Positions 35,651-49,465 of a DNA stretch of 64,000 bases are shown in pieces; positions within the stretch are counted from its first letter, which is position 1; every line of letters begins with the position of its first letter. Source of the DNA: Dipteronia dyeriana (taxonomy: Eukaryota > Streptophyta > Magnoliopsida > Sapindales > Sapindaceae); contig CM065296.1 of the NCBI GenBank assembly GCA_032871835.1, forward strand, positions 118,306,146 to 118,370,145. Reading direction: 5' to 3'. Below the pieces are notes generated by a model. That model saw only the letters and a list, made by a program, of their open reading frames with translations, was not told the DNA's origin and did not search any database. The position numbers and the translations under genes were made by a program.

Positions 35651-38600
35651 GACGGATAAATATGTTAGAAGATCAAAGTTGGCACGCCTACATAATTATG
35701 AGACAGAACAAGCATGCACCACCACCTCTCCTTAATTAATCAACAATAATAATGTTTTATTAATTAATTAAGCTCTGAAGTTATGTAATTAATCTAGGTC
35801 ATGAGTTGACTCTTCCTCAGCTTTCAAATCTATTACCAAATTCCCATGATATAAACATCGTTGGTTGAGATTTTCCTCTATATGGTTCTTGCTTTTGGTA
35901 ACAACCAGCATCATTTATGTTTATAGTTCTTGAATCGTAATCCTCACGCCTCAAACTTCTTGTTGAACACCTCCCGGACAATGTTGTCCAACTTTGTATG
36001 ATCTTTAGCTCGATGGCACGTAGCATGATATATCGGATGTATTGTTAATCATTTCATTAATAGAATTATGTCATGTATACAAAAATGAACATGTAATACA
36101 TACAATATATATATCGATGTAGAGATATATCGAAGATTAATTTTTCCATATGGTGCTCTTTGACTAGGTGATTTGCATGGACAGTGTTATTAAAAATCAA
36201 CATAGCTACTCAGGTTGAGTCGCCTTCAATGTGGGGATTCTCTCTTTAAATGAACGACGAATCTTACTATAGCAGTATAGCAAAGTTATCACATTCATGT
36301 TTGTGGAACCAGAGAAGGCCATAGTTGAGCTGCCTGTCAGCTTTATTTGGTAATTAGTTGATCGAACATATCAGTTGTTGAACTTGTGTGCTTCATTGAC
36401 TCATGAGTGGGTCATTAGCTAGATTGCAACAGTACATAGGATGTCACTCAATAGACCTATTGATGTGCAACAACACACCAATAATTTATGGAAAAGAAAT
36501 GAAACCAAATATTAAAGAGCTGTTTCTCTTTGAATAGACCCTTTAAAATTGATCTTTACAACTCTTTGATCTATATCTTGAAAGAAAAAGAAACCGAAGA
36601 AAATATTACAATAATAATAAAAGAAAAACAAAACCTGAGTCGCTATAAAAAGCTTAAAAATCACAATCACATATTCATTGGTATATGCTATACTAGCTCT
36701 TGTCTATGTGAATTCCTTGTGCCTGATCTTTTTTTGTTGTTGTTGTTATTATTATTATTTTCTTTAGAATCAACATCATAATTAGTTTCATGTCTTGAAC
36801 ACTGTATCATACAGTTGAGATTATATGACGAACATAAAGTTTGATCAACTACGGCCAACCATATATAAGGTCCATAACCAAGACCAAGTAGACTTGACAT
36901 AAGCTTGCACCATGGTTCGAGTCTTGGTATTATAAATGGCAAATAAAATCGTATTTATAGTGTGAGAAACCTCTCCCATATAGTACCAATTGAGAGTTAT
37001 ATTTCGGATTCAATTGATGTCAAATTTCAATAAAATAAAACAAAACACTAGGGCCCATCATAGACCCATATTTTAGAAAACTTGGGAATCATTGATCATA
37101 TACATGATACATCTAGGACCCTGGAATGATACTGCGAGGACTTTTTTTTTTTAGGCAGAGATATTCAACTTGAAAAAGTAGAATTATAGAGTGACCTTTT
37201 CTTTTTTTCTTCGGCGTGGAAGTGATCCTGTAGCAAACTACCAAAAAATGGTGTATCAATGGGGCTAGGTTCAACACTTAGGTTTGGCCATTTTCATCAA
37301 ATCAGCTTACTTCACAATAAGCTAAATTAATCACAATTATGTCAAAATAATAATGCTAAAAAACAGAAGAATATGAGTTATAATGAAGAATTAGCAATCA
37401 GTAGTTTTGGGATTTATTAGAACCGATACCAGCAAGCCATCTATCTCCTTTGGAAAGATCTATCTAGCTTTATGCGGGTTGGCTCTTTTTAGGTTTTCAT
37501 TTGCGATCAGATATTAAAAAAGCACTAGTGATCCTTTATTGCTTTTGCTTGGCTCTTTTGGCACATAAAGTGATTCCACCCACCACACCCACGAATCCAC
37601 GATAATATACACACAATGGGCTCTATCTAATTAATTAAAAACTCTTATAAGATATTTGGTGAAATAGTCCCCTCATATATATGCTTTTGTGAGGAGAGAG
37701 AGAGACCCTACATGATTAGACAGGTTCATGTAATTTTACAAATAATATTGCGTGTGATCTTGCTATGAGAACTAAAAAGGCTTTTATGTTTTATCTGTTC
37801 TTTAATGCAACTAGGTTTTCTTGCTTTTTGACTGAAATCTTACTTGATTATTACGGCATATCAAAGAGTAATTAAAATGGGCTATTTGGCCATTTGTATG
37901 GTTTCTACTTTGCCTTTTCGTTTGGCTTTTACCATTTGCAAGGTAGTTAAGTTTACAGGGAATCTTCCTTTAAAAAATATATCTGGGTATATAATCATAT
38001 TATATTATAAGATATAATTATTTTCGTTATATCTGAATCACAGCTGAGATGTCACATCATCTTAAGAGAGTTAAAATAGGTCTCACTTGATCAAAGAAAG
38101 TCCCAAATAGAATTAAACATGGAACAAGAGTCAAAATGGATCTCACTCGATCAAAAAATGAAATTAGGGTCCGTAATAGAATTAAACAGGGAACATATGG
38201 CCAAGGGAGTTGTTGGATTGCTTAAACTAGTACTAGGCGATGAGGAAGATCAGACGATTCAATATCAAACGTACAATCCACCTAGCCTTAATTCTATACC
38301 TAATATTTTATATCCAGATTTTACATTCCAAGACCTTGTTTTTATATAAATTAATATATCATGACTACATGTACATGCCATCCCTGAATTTGGAAAAAAA
38401 ATTAACATCACTGATCTCCATTATCACTTAGGAGCTATCATATGTATAAATGTCCATTATCACAACATATGGAAACCCTTGTTGATAACATCAACACGTA
38501 TATGATTGTGTATATATGTATAGTGACATGAAAAAATCCTTCCACATCTACAATCAAAACCACCTTTGACTATATTTATCTCTCTCTTCATTTATTGCAC

Positions 38601-40956
38601 TGCCACTTTTGGCATCCACGTTTATGGGAGTGACAAAGTATCAATTAGGGTTTTCTTGAAACTGCACCGTTATCGTGAAAGAATGGTCCCCATCAATCAA
38701 CCCACCACCACCACCAACAATGGCTCTCTCGTTTCCATGGTGAAGATAGGAATGGAATCTTTTAGCAAAAGCCAAAAGATGCTGCTGGCGATGAAATCTT
38801 GCAAAGGAGACAAAGAAGATTCCTATACATATATAGTTGGTCATTTTCAATATTCCCAATCTGGGGGCCTCTGGGGTCTTCGCGTGGGCTCTAACAGGAT
38901 GAAACCAGTGGGTGACACACATACTCACATATTGGTGGCCATTCACTCTCAACAAGGGTTCATTTGATTTCATTCAATTTCCAGGCATGATGTTGTTGCA
39001 TTCAACATCCCACTCGATGAGGCATACACGATTTTCAAAAATTTTGGTTATAGTCGTCTTTGATTAGGTCAATTTGTAGCTCAAGTTGGGGCACGATTGG
39101 TCTTATCATAGCAAAAAGCCATGCAATAACTAAATGAGCTTCTAGCTAGATAAAGATGTAATTAAACACTCTTAAAGAATAAAGCATGCATGAAGAATTA
39201 ATCTAATTCTTCTTAGTTATATATGTGGTCCCAAATACAACCCTAGCTATAGGTAGCATCTCCAATTGCATATACCCTCCATTAAAAGTATTTTCTTGCA
39301 TCTCCATCATTGTGTTGAATCCATGGTTAAGAAATCTGCGATTGCAACCAGAGTCGGGTCATATATCCTTTCATTCTATTTTGACAAGATAGCGCATTAA
39401 CTCTAGCACGCATCTGGAGCTATATATATATATGTACTACTGAATAGATTGAAAGATTCTAACGAATTAGTTGATGTATTTGCAGATAATAATGAATTAA
39501 TGATGGATTTTGCGAAAAAAGGGAATCAGTGGCATCATACGTCTTAGAATGTAAGATGTATAAGGTCGGTATAGTGGCTGACTATATATGAACAAATTCA
39601 AACCGACTAGGTTGCATTTCATGTCATGCTGGGTCGTTATCTGGTGCAAGAGAATAATTCATTGATTTAATCATGTTATTAATAGCTAATACGGATCATC
39701 TTTCTTTTGGATCATCCAATGAAACGTGTTGCCTTTTCTTGAAGCGAAAATGCATTTACCCTTTTGTTTTAGCTTTGCCTTCTCTCATAGCAGCAAGCAG
39801 TCTATGTCCAACTATGGGACGATGACTTGAAAAGGATTGTGTTCACCATGCTAATTAATATGCTAAAACATGATGAAATCACAAATTCACAATTGCAATA
39901 ATATAGCATTATTTTTTGACGCTACTAATAGTGTTTGTATGCTCTGGTGCGGGATCCTTCATGAGATTTTGTCACGGAAAATCAATTTGTAACAATTCAA
40001 ATCCACTAAAAAATAAAATTTCAGCAAGAGAATATTCATCTTTAGCAGATTTAAAAGGTCAATAATTGGGTACTGACTCCACCAATAGGGTACGGTGTTG
40101 ACACATGACCCATTATGGAAGAATACAAATAAATAAATATAAAAAGTAAGAGGAAAAATACCACGTGTCAACACCTCATTAGTGAGTCAGTATCTTAGGA
40201 ACTGATCAGTCAGACTTCAGTACCCAAACATTTTCCGATTTAAAATGTTACAAATTGACTGGGGCAGTATCCTTCTTCTCACCATACAGAGGCTTTTGTT
40301 ATCGTAGTAAGGCGTATCCCTTAATTGCAAAGTTGCAATAGCTTCGACGAGGTTGTTTAATATTTACCATTAAAGCTCTATGTTTACCTTGCATTAATTG
40401 AGATTTTTTTTATTTACCTTTCGTAGAAATATAATGACCGGAACTTAAAATATTATCATTGTTACCACCAAACTAGGTTGGCCGGTATATAACCTTGCGG
40501 GGAGAGATTGGAAATAAATCTAGTTCTGGCCGGGCTTTCCCTACTAATAATCTTCGGTTACTATTTACGTAGGGTCTGGATAGAACTCATTCGACAGCAA
40601 TGAGTTATATACGTCTAATACCTGCAATTTGCAGCCTTTTAGTATTTGGGCTATTACAAAATGGGCCCAAAACCCAACCCACAAATCCAAAAAGGGCTAC
40701 TTGTCACTTCTATTCTCTCTTTTGATACTTTTCAACCTTTCTCAATCTCATGCTAACATCTATCGGATTCAGAGCATAAATGGTTGTGTAGTCCTTACTC
40801 TCTTAGGAGCTAAGAAGCACGGATACTAAGTAGGGAAGAAATAACACGTATCCAATTAGTATTCGGTTCGGATATTCATCGGATATGTATCCTACATGCT
40901 AAATGATATATCCGTTGATTTTTTTGTAAGTTTAACAGGACCGGGGCAATATTATA

Positions 40957-41196
40957 ATTATTTTAGTATAATATAGATCAATTTATAATTTAAAAAATTT
41001 AGGATTCAAAATGAAATCGTAAAGAAATATATTAGATTAGAGATCTACAACTCCTTTTCATAATGCTTGAAGTTTCATTATTTTAGTATAAAACATATCA
41101 AATTATAATTTGAAAATTTTAAGAATCAAAATGAAATCGTAAAGAAATATATCAGTTTCGAGATCTACAAGTCCTTTTCATGTTGCTTGAAAGTTG
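40957..41196. repeat. Tandem duplication, 2 x 120 bp
   Basis: Two adjacent copies start ATTATTTTAGTATAA at 40957 and 41077. They share TCAAAATGAAATCGTAAAGA and GAGATCTACAA.TCCTTTTCA, with about 15% differences. Confidence 0.85.
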
Positions 41197-41355
41197 AAAC
41201 TTAGACAGAAGAAAATGGAGAGAAAAGGAAGAATAACCAATTTAATTCAATTATCAAATATATTTTCATCTATTATTATTTTTAAAAAAGTATAAATATA
41301 GATTATTTTAATTGTGACATCCTATCATATTTATATTCTAATTTTTTGTGATTTA

Positions 41356-41612
41356 GTATTCGTTTGATTGATCTTTCTACTGCCTCAAAATGTCTACAAA
41401 CTTCTATTTTTAATTGAGTAAAGACTGTTTAAATCTCCACTAGACAAAAGCTAATGAGGAGATACTTTTCTACATAATTTTTTTTTAAAAAAAAAAATCT
41501 ACCAACCAAATAATTACATATTTTAAAAAAAAAAAACTTTATTTCCAATAGATCTACTATAAATAGATATTTTACGGATAGAGGTTTTTCAAAAACCCAA
41601 CCAAATAAGCTC
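41356..41612. mobile_element. Tourist/Harbinger-like MITE
   Basis: Ends GTATTCGTTTGATTGAT and CCCAACCAAATAAGCTC are imperfect inverse repeats flanked by TTA (41353-41355 and 41613-41615). Its interior (ACTAGACAAAAGCTAATG, ACCAACCAAATAATTA) matches the interrupted element in NPF intron 3. No coding capacity. Confidence 0.72.
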
Positions 41613-42009
41613 TTACTATATCTAAATATCATGTCATATCAGCAACATAGCTCAGGGGAATGTTGTAATGTGATGAAATGTACCTAACAATTCGGATCAG
41701 AATCAGAACAGGTTTTGGCTACCCTGCACCTCCAAATACTGTTTGGGACGAGAAAACAAAACCTGTACTTCACAAAAACATAAATCACATGGTCAACAAA
41801 ATTTTGATGGATTGTATCCGAGATTTTGACTTCGAGAATTATATCAGCCATTTCATTTTCATATTTCTTTACCCATGTGTATCTATTTCCCTCGGTTTCG
41901 CTTACTATGGTTGTTTGTTAATGCTACACCGTACATAGTTAACCCCCACGGAGAAAGAAAAAATAACAAAATAAAAGTATACTAAATCTCAAGTTATAGA
42001 AGACATGAC

Positions 42010-45000
42010 TTATTCGCCTCCTGCGTCCTCATTAGTTTTCTTGTATTCTGGCTTGAGCTCGTAAGTTCCTTGGTGGGTTCCCCTCTTATTGTAGACACAC
42101 AGCTCATTCAGGATTTCTTTCAAGAATTGCTGCAGAACAGTCATCAAAATCATACAGACATTAGGTAAAAAGATGACCATAAAATGAAAAACCATGCAGT
42201 AGAAACTATGATCTCTATAAAATAAACCAGAAAGATCCCAGTGTTGCACAATTTAGAAAACTTTGTAAGAAAGACGTACTGCTGGTTGATCAGTCTCTTG
42301 GACCAGCTGCTTTAAAGCCCAATTTGGTTGTCTTTCAAATAGCTTAAACATTATATCCTCCAATTCACCACGATCCCTTCTGGTTCTTTTCACATCTGAC
42401 TGTTTAACTGGTGCTGCTTTCTTCTTATCCTGTGTATTGATAATTGCTAATTAATAATGAGAGTTGCTGAGAAAAAGAAAAAGGTGATATCATTTTTAAG
42501 AGTTGCATGCACAATCGCAGAAGTAATACTAAGACATGTGAGACTGTTAATATTATACAAAGATACGCGAAACTATTAAATTAAAATTCTTTCCTGAAAA
42601 AATATAAGCATGGTTCCATAAGTTATACAATAACATCATATTCTGAACATTTTATACTATTTTGGACCAACAAAATGCTAAATTTTCCCTCAAGAGCATC
42701 TTATTAAAGAAATCAGCTAGCCACAATCTAGCTAATATCTCAGCCCCACACATGCATGTCATTGTATAGCAACGAGAACTTCCATTGCAGGATGCATATA
42801 GTGTATAAAGGAAACCAACATGAAAGAAAAGTGAGCAGCATACATTTCAACATCTATTTCAAGAGGAGTAAGAACTTGAATTACCTTTGAGTTCGAAGAA
42901 ATTAAGCCAACCATTCCAGGCATGGGTCTCATGTGCACTCCATGGTCATTATCAATCACCTATACATCGAAGCAGGAGTGAGGTGTTGTCTATTATATTT
43001 ATATGGAACTAAAACTGTCACAACCAAAGCAAATGGACACTTGAACGCAATACCTGTATTTGTCTATTCTTGACCATGGACTTAGTTGTCCTTTCACGGC
43101 ATAATCTGCCATACTCCTCAATGTTTTCGTTATGGGGCTTCATGTCAAATTTATGTTCCACCTTCCCTTCCACTGCAACCTTACCTATATATGAATGCAA
43201 AATTTGGTCACATCTTAAATAAATCAAATACAGAGAAGAATTCACACAAACATACATGATACATAAAGAAGTATTTTTGTTAGAATAAAACGTCATATGT
43301 ATGTAACAAAACTGTTCTCTTCCTAGTAATGCCAACAATAACTTATTCTGTCCTGGATACTCTTGTAGCAAATAGAACTTAAACAAAAGGAGGTTTACCG
43401 TATTCTATGGCCAAAACATTTGTCAAGGCTGGATTTAACACTCGACCTCAAAGGAGCTTAGCAGGTGTAACCACCGTGAAACCAATTAAATCTCTTGGGT
43501 GAAAGATTGATGCTAGACATGTGAAAGAATTTCACCATACTAGTTTCTACTTTCTAGGCAACATGAATTGTACAAGGAAACTCCAACGCTTCAATTCTGT
43601 TCTTAATTGGAGTAATTAGCATCATTTATACAAAAAAGAACTAGATGAAATATATATATATTTACCTGGCAAGAAGGAAAGTCAACAATTAAATCATTCA
43701 CCAAAAATCTTTCACTAAAACTTCAAGTATTCTATGTTGGACTGAAATTTAACTTTTATCCTGAGACCAGTTTTCTGCAAATATCAGATGTAAAACCTAA
43801 TAGATAGAGGGTCAAATGATCCTACTCAAGTTAGTAACCCTGGAAGTATTCAATTTTCTTTGAACTCTACATTATGAAGAAGTTTGTTAATTCAAGCCAC
43901 ATTCTTCACCTTCCAAGTGTGGAACCATGGACATATGAGAACCATAGCAAACCGGCAATTACACTAAGAGAATCAATAAAGAATCACTAAACAAGACATG
44001 TTAATGGACCAACTTAAGAAGATAAGAACCATGATTCTCACCTATACTTGTCTCGGACATAACTGACATAGGAACAAAGTCCTTAAACATATTCAAAGAA
44101 TAACTTTTTGGTATGTTCAGGGTTTCAGTGTTAGCCATCTCCATAGTGAACTGAAAACCAGAAGAGAAACATGTTAGAAGAGTAGCACTAACAATATACA
44201 TAAAGATCTGTACTAATCACAAACAGCTGCCGCCAGATCTTCCACCTTAACTCCGGGAAGAAAAAAAATGAAACAACTGTGGCAAAAAAAGGGTCCTTAT
44301 ATGGAAATCCTATAATTGGCCATTTTAAGAAAAATAATTCGACAAAAAAATATGAGGCCAAGGAGTGAATTTTAATATTTTATGGAGAATAACTAAAATC
44401 CGAAGTAAATGACTTCTGATGCGACCAATTTAAAATGCAAGAAAGAACCCAAAAACAACATACTGACAAAGTAGCAAGCGCGAAATAGAACATTCAAGAG
44501 AAATAGAAGGTCCATAGCACACTAAACATCTACCAGTCAAGCATATACGAAACTAGTATAGATAAATTATCAATTAAAGGAAGCAATAAGATTATCCATA
44601 TCACACATGTAACATGTGTTTCGAGGTGCATATTAATCAATAAATCAATCTCCGTTGCAAAGTGTAACACAGATCATAAATTGAGGGAACATACAATAAA
44701 ATCACATGTATAATTCATCAAATCAGAGTTCATAATTACAATTTACAAAGCCAAAACACATGATTAAATTAGAGAAATCAATCTACTGGCTCTAAAAATA
44801 CCAATCCCTCACTAATTTACTACAGGAACATAATATAAAAGGTTTGGCAAATACTAAACAACGATAAAACTAGTAATTGAAAAAAAAAAAAAACAAGCAG
44901 GTTAAGAAATAAATCAAGAGTACAATAATTGGAGTAAAATTGAAGTACCTCCATATCGTCGGGATTAAGCGGGTCGAGAGAGAGGACGACCTTAGCGACG

Positions 45001-45143
45001 GGCTGAGGATCTGAAGAACTAGCGTGACTCTTCCACGACTTGGCCACCACCACCGGACACTTCATCAACCACACCGATCTGTCAGCTTTTCCCGTCTCCA
45101 AACCGCCGTTGTTGCTTCCGTTGCTATTGTGATCGTCCTCCAT
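42010..45143 (-). CDS. Transcription initiation factor IIF subunit beta (RAP30)
   Basis: Six exons on the minus strand (45143-44949, 44150-44042, 43184-43054, 42959-42885, 42429-42280, 42129-42010) give 259 residues in phase, close to the usual plant length. The N-terminal part (VWLMKCPVVVAKSW, VAKVVLSLDPLNPDD) is the TFIIF dimerisation region that pairs with RAP74. The middle has GKVEHKFDMKPHNENIEEYG. The C-terminal winged helix follows (residues ~180-250: RRDRGELEDIMFKLFERQPN, LKQLVQETDQPAQFLKEILN, GTHQGTYELKPEYK). TFIIF escorts RNA polymerase II to promoters and helps start-site selection and early elongation, so the protein is nuclear. All splice sites are GT-AG. The short exon 4 (75 bases) is supported by phase and by the HVRPMPG-like motif (MRPMPGMVGL). 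The gene looks intact. Confidence 0.94.
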
Positions 45144-45846
45144 CTATTTGCTTTAGTTTTTCGTGTTTGTTTCTGGGGAAAATTTTGGCCACTCTATGGT
45201 TAATGTCCCGACTTTAAGTTTCTAGCTTCTAAAAATCTCTACCGGTCGTCCGTCTCTCTCCCTCTCTCGTGTTTTTAATGTTTCCTAACGGCGTTGGTGT
45301 CCAAAATTCCAAATACACTTACTCGAGTTAAAGCCGATCGGACCGGAGTCGAAATATATAGGTCTGGTCTTAAAAGGACGATGTGGCGAGCTTAGGCCTT
45401 AGGGTTCACGCCACTTAGTTAGACGTGTCAGCTTGTGATTGATTTAGAGTTACTCATATCCAGTCAAAATCAGAGATGTAGATTAATTCAATAGTCTTGA
45501 GCACATGTGATAATGCATTATTTTTCAGGGTATGAACAGATAAGTTCCTGATTTCGTAATTACCACGATTATTACATTTGAAATGAATTAAATTCGTATA
45601 TCCCACTCATAAATTAGAACTTGATTCCTCCGTCCTACCTAGTAATCAAATTCTCTTATCCGGTTGAAAAATGAATACATAATACATTTATTAAAATATC
45701 CTTGTTACAAAAATCCTTTTTATGATTATTTATTTTTGTTTTTAATTTTCGTAAATCACAGTGGTTACTTTTTTTTTAAATCTTCATATTGGTTTACATA
45801 ATTAATAATTTATATTATTCTAGTAGTGTGATTTCTTAAAAATTCA

Positions 45847-45890
<44 letters not shown>

Positions 45891-46358
45891 TATTATTGTG
45901 GTTTCGTTTTTTTAATCAAGTTATTTCTATAGTTATTTATCTAATTAGTTCAAGTATTGCTATATAAAAATATTAATTATTGTAATTATAGTGTTATGAG
46001 TAATATAAAATATATTTTTTCATACTAATAAAAAAATATTTTATCATATTTTATACATAAAGGGTATTTATGTAATCAAATATATATCATTCTGATTTCT
46101 TAGCTTAAACGAGCATAAAATAGAATAAATTATTAGTAAAACTAAAATGTAATTCAGTAACTTGATTCTGATTCGGTCTATTCATGATGTGTAAACACGT
46201 TAAAGTGTAGATATGTCAAATGAGTTAAAAAAATAAAATAGACGTCAATTGAGGTTTTTAATTAAAAAAAAACAGATGTCAAATGGGCTGGGCCTTAATT
46301 TTTTTTTAGGCTTAGTTTTGCGGATATTGCATATGAATAAGATATACTTGGTGTTTTT

Positions 46359-46382
46359 TAGTTCAACTAAAAACGAGTTACC

Positions 46383-46434
<52 letters not shown>

Positions 46435-47295
46435 GTGTTAATATATTTGTTTTAGTAGATAAGAAATAAAGAACTATCAAAATGTACACCATAAAAAAAT
46501 CTCCTTTAATTTAGTATATTTGGCACGACATTATTGCATTGGTCAAAATTAAATTGGATTGGACGATGCAAAAATTAATATAATAACATGTTTCGTAAAA
46601 CATGATATTGAAAATCATCTTATGTTGTTTAGTTCAACTAAAAACAACGAGTTAACTGCTGATACTACTATTATTATTATTATTATTATTATTTTGTTAA
46701 TATTTTTGTTTTAATAGAAAAGAAATAAAGACAACTATCAAAATGTACACCATAAAAAAAATCTCCTTTAATTTAGCATATTTGGCACAACATTATTGAA
46801 TTGGTCGAAATTAAATTGGATCGGACGATACAAAAATTAATACAATGGCATGTTTCGTAAAACATGATATCAAGGCCAGTCCTGCGATCTTTGGAGCCCG
46901 AGACGAAGTACAAAAAAAATGAAACCCTCGATACTTTATGTATGATTACTAGATTTTTTTTCTCTAATAAATACTTGTAAATATCAATATAATAAGGGTG
47001 TTATACTGCTTTTTTAATATGTAAAAGGTGATTATTATTGAGATTATGATTCAAGTATTCAACACACTCTAATAATTGAGTTTTATAATTTATGGCCCTC
47101 TTAAGATGAAATATGTTTGTTGGACCTATTTTGAACTCATTTTATGGGTTTATTAGTTTGAAAAAATTAGATGTTCAGTGGGGTTTTTTTTAATCTTTGA
47201 GGGCCCTTATAGATCGGGGGTCCTAGACGGTCGCCTCACTGGGCTCCCCCTAGGGCCGGGCCTGCATGATATTGAAAATCATCTTATGTTGTTTA
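46359..47295. repeat. 271-bp tandem duplication, second copy split by a MITE
   Basis: Copy one (46359-46629) and copy two (46630-46870 resumed at 47273) both run from TAGTTCAACTAAAAAC through an ATT microsatellite (about 17 units at 46384-46434 in copy one) to ACATGATATTGAAAATCATC. The MITE at 46871-47264 interrupts copy two, so the duplication is older than that insertion. Confidence 0.85.
46871..47264. mobile_element. hAT-type MITE with 8-bp target duplication
   Basis: Flanked by CATGATAT at 46863-46870 and 47265-47272. The uninterrupted sister repeat at ~46603 shows the empty site ACATGATATTGAAA. Ends are CAAGGCCAGTCCTGCG and, inverse, CAGGCCCGGCCCTAGG, degenerate forms of the CAGGGCCGGCCCTG terminus common in plant hAT MITEs. 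Both ends continue with GAGCCC. Confidence 0.87.
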
Positions 47296-48119
47296 ATGAT
47301 CATATGAAATCTTGATTAACAATAAATTGTGGGTAAATCAAACATATCATGTGTTCCACTCATCCACTTATTGGTTGTCCAATTGCTTACTTTCTTTCAT
47401 TATAAACAGAAGACATTAAATCTTTTCAACACCAAATTTAACGCAAAATATGAATTTATAATACTCTCAGTTTTTTCCTACTAAATTCCTCTACATGGCT
47501 TAAATCGGTTGACAAAAGACCAAAAATGTCTTTCATAGTGTTGTCTACGGTTTCTTTAGAAATCCTAGCCCGGCCCCTTCAGAGTGTCAGACTTATATTT
47601 AACAATAGTTGAACTAAGTGTGAACATTTTCTATTGGAACTTGGAATCAATTCAATCTAACTTGAAAAACATAGTACTTTCACCTTTTTCATTAATTTTA
47701 TACTACTTTACAGTCCTGTTTTGTATGTCATTCGGGAGCTTCTCCCAAAGTACGCTTCCAACCTTTTATTCTTATTCATTTTTAAAAGCATCACTTTGTA
47801 TGATCCTATGGACCGACTATAATTAATTTACTTCCAAATGCTAGTTGATTTCTGTAAGTTCATTGTGACTTCTACAATCTCCATCAAACTGAATTTTAAA
47901 CTTTTTAGCTTCTTGTTCAATGTTTCCTTCAACTTTTTCTCCATCTTTTACATAAAATTTCCTTAAGGACCTAACCATAAATCATGCCATTTGATTATGA
48001 GAAACAGCCAGCTTATATGAATATTATCTCAAATACTATTAACACATGAATATTCTCCCCAATAAAAAAATATCATCAAGATCTAAAACTCTATTTCCTA
48101 CTGCCCTTCAGGATCTCCA

Positions 48120-48552
48120 AGCAATGCATGAATATTATCCCCAATACTGTTAAGACATGCAAAAACATTATCAAGATCTGCTTCTCCACTCCCTACTGTT
48201 GCTCCTCCTCCAACCCATGCCGCTTCTGCTTCTTCTCCAACCCCTATTGCTTCTGCAACTTCTCCAACTCCTGGTGTTGATGCTTGAGTGCTGAATTCTC
48301 CTCATGCTGTCTTTGCTCGATATGTCTTATTGCCGAAGTAGTCAGTCAAACTTAAAATAGAACATGGACAAATTCTGCCAATTCACTAGCAAATTTTGCA
48401 ATTCTTGCTCTCCCATGATTTTTTTGTCCATGTTCTTCAAATATCTTGTTCAACTTTGCAAGCATTTCGGGTGTAGGCTTCCAATGGCCCCTCTTGTCCC
48501 CGACGGATGCTTCTTGCTGCTTGACGGAGGGCTCTTGCTGCTGTCCCTTCAT
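48120..48552 (-). pseudogene. Decayed gene fragment with possible homeodomain-like N-terminal part
   Basis: The minus strand from 48552 encodes GDKRGHWKPTPEMLAKLNKI and then HGRARIAKFASELAEF. The W-x-P-T-P-x-x-L-x-x-L pattern and spacing recall the first helices of WOX-type homeodomains, but the part that should carry the third helix (WFQN) is absent and a stop follows. Further along the same strand (~48300-48120) are coiled-coil-like RHIEQRQHEENSALKHQHQE and, in another frame, DLDNVFACLNSIGDNIHALL. Upstream it is continuous with the 0.7-kb repeats (EEFITF, STNCKVHETYNQMK), so it may be the 3' part of one degraded gene. The family call is tentative. Confidence 0.35.
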
Positions 48553-49428
48553 TTGATTATATGTTTCATGTACTTTACAATTTGTTGAAAATGTGATAAA
48601 TTCCTCTCTTTTGACATGACATCAGATTTTTTCTCAATTCTCATTTCAATTAATTTTTTATGGTGATTACATTCAGAAATCCTCTTGCATATATATATAT
48701 ATATATATAAATTTACATTGTCTACTTCTCCTTGAAATCTATCTCAGAGATTATATATAGCAGGTGTGCCTCAGATACTATGGTACCCCGATATCAAATC
48801 AATCAATCTCCTCTTCTTCAACTCCCTTTTCTCCCATTTCAAAGAACTACTCACAGTCTTGAATTTCTCCAAATCACTATAAATTTGCAAGTGAAAAGTC
48901 TGATGACTCTAGTTCATTTTTGCTCATTAGGTCGATAATACGCAATTTCAGTCATTTTATCATCCTCTTCAGTTCTATGATACCTTAAGTATTTTCAGGT
49001 TGAACAATATCGTCAAGTTTTTTGATTCATCAAGGTTGACAAATATTTTCTCAACATTTTCGCAGGTATTGAGAATATTGAGAAATATATTTATGTTCTC
49101 ACTCTCATTTCCAATTGACTTTGAGTACTGACCAACTATTATTAAATTACTTCCAAATGTTAAAGTTCAGTGTGCTTTCTACGATCTCTATCAAACTATA
49201 TTTTAACCTTTTCCGCTTCTTATTCAATGTTTCCTACAACTTTTTCTCAATCTTTTACATAAAATTTCTTCAAGGATCTAACCATAATTCCTTTCATTTG
49301 ATTATATGTTTCATGTACTTTACAATTTGTTGAAAAGTGATAAATTCCTCTTTCGAGATGACATCAATTTTTTTCTCAATTTCTATTTCAATCAATTTTT
49401 TTATAGTGATTACATTCATAAAATCGTT

Positions 49429-49465
<37 letters not shown>

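Larger units (their letters stand above)
32925..42009. other. Gene-poor 9-kb intergenic region
   Basis: Starts with the WAT1 leader and promoter (CT/GA-rich near 32990-33060). Beyond that I find no coding frame with homology, no tRNA and no known microRNA precursor by eye. It contains a (TA)n(GA)n tract at 35600, a 120-bp tandem duplication at 40957, a Tourist-like MITE at 41356 and long AT-rich stretches. The open frame at 38566-38967 has no recognisable features. A non-coding transcript cannot be excluded. Confidence 0.55.
45144..47800. other. Intergenic: TFIIF-beta promoter and AT-rich repeat-laden spacer
   Basis: The first ~250 bases include a CTCTCTC-rich leader/promoter of the TFIIF-beta gene. 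Further on are a (TA)n run at 45848-45884, an (ATT)n run, a tandem duplication and a hAT-type MITE. No coding frame was recognised. Confidence 0.6.

Noticed and set aside
36885..36930. GGTTCGAGTCTTGG motif as the T arm of a tRNA
   Set aside because: No acceptor stem, D arm or anticodon arm can be placed around it.
38566..38967. Open frame of 133 codons as a small gene
   Set aside because: No conserved motif, no signal or membrane segment, composition like the surrounding spacer, and an overlapping frame of similar length on the other strand.
34000..40000. Possible microRNA precursor in the 9-kb spacer
   Set aside because: Scanning for common plant microRNA sequences by eye gave no match with a foldback partner.
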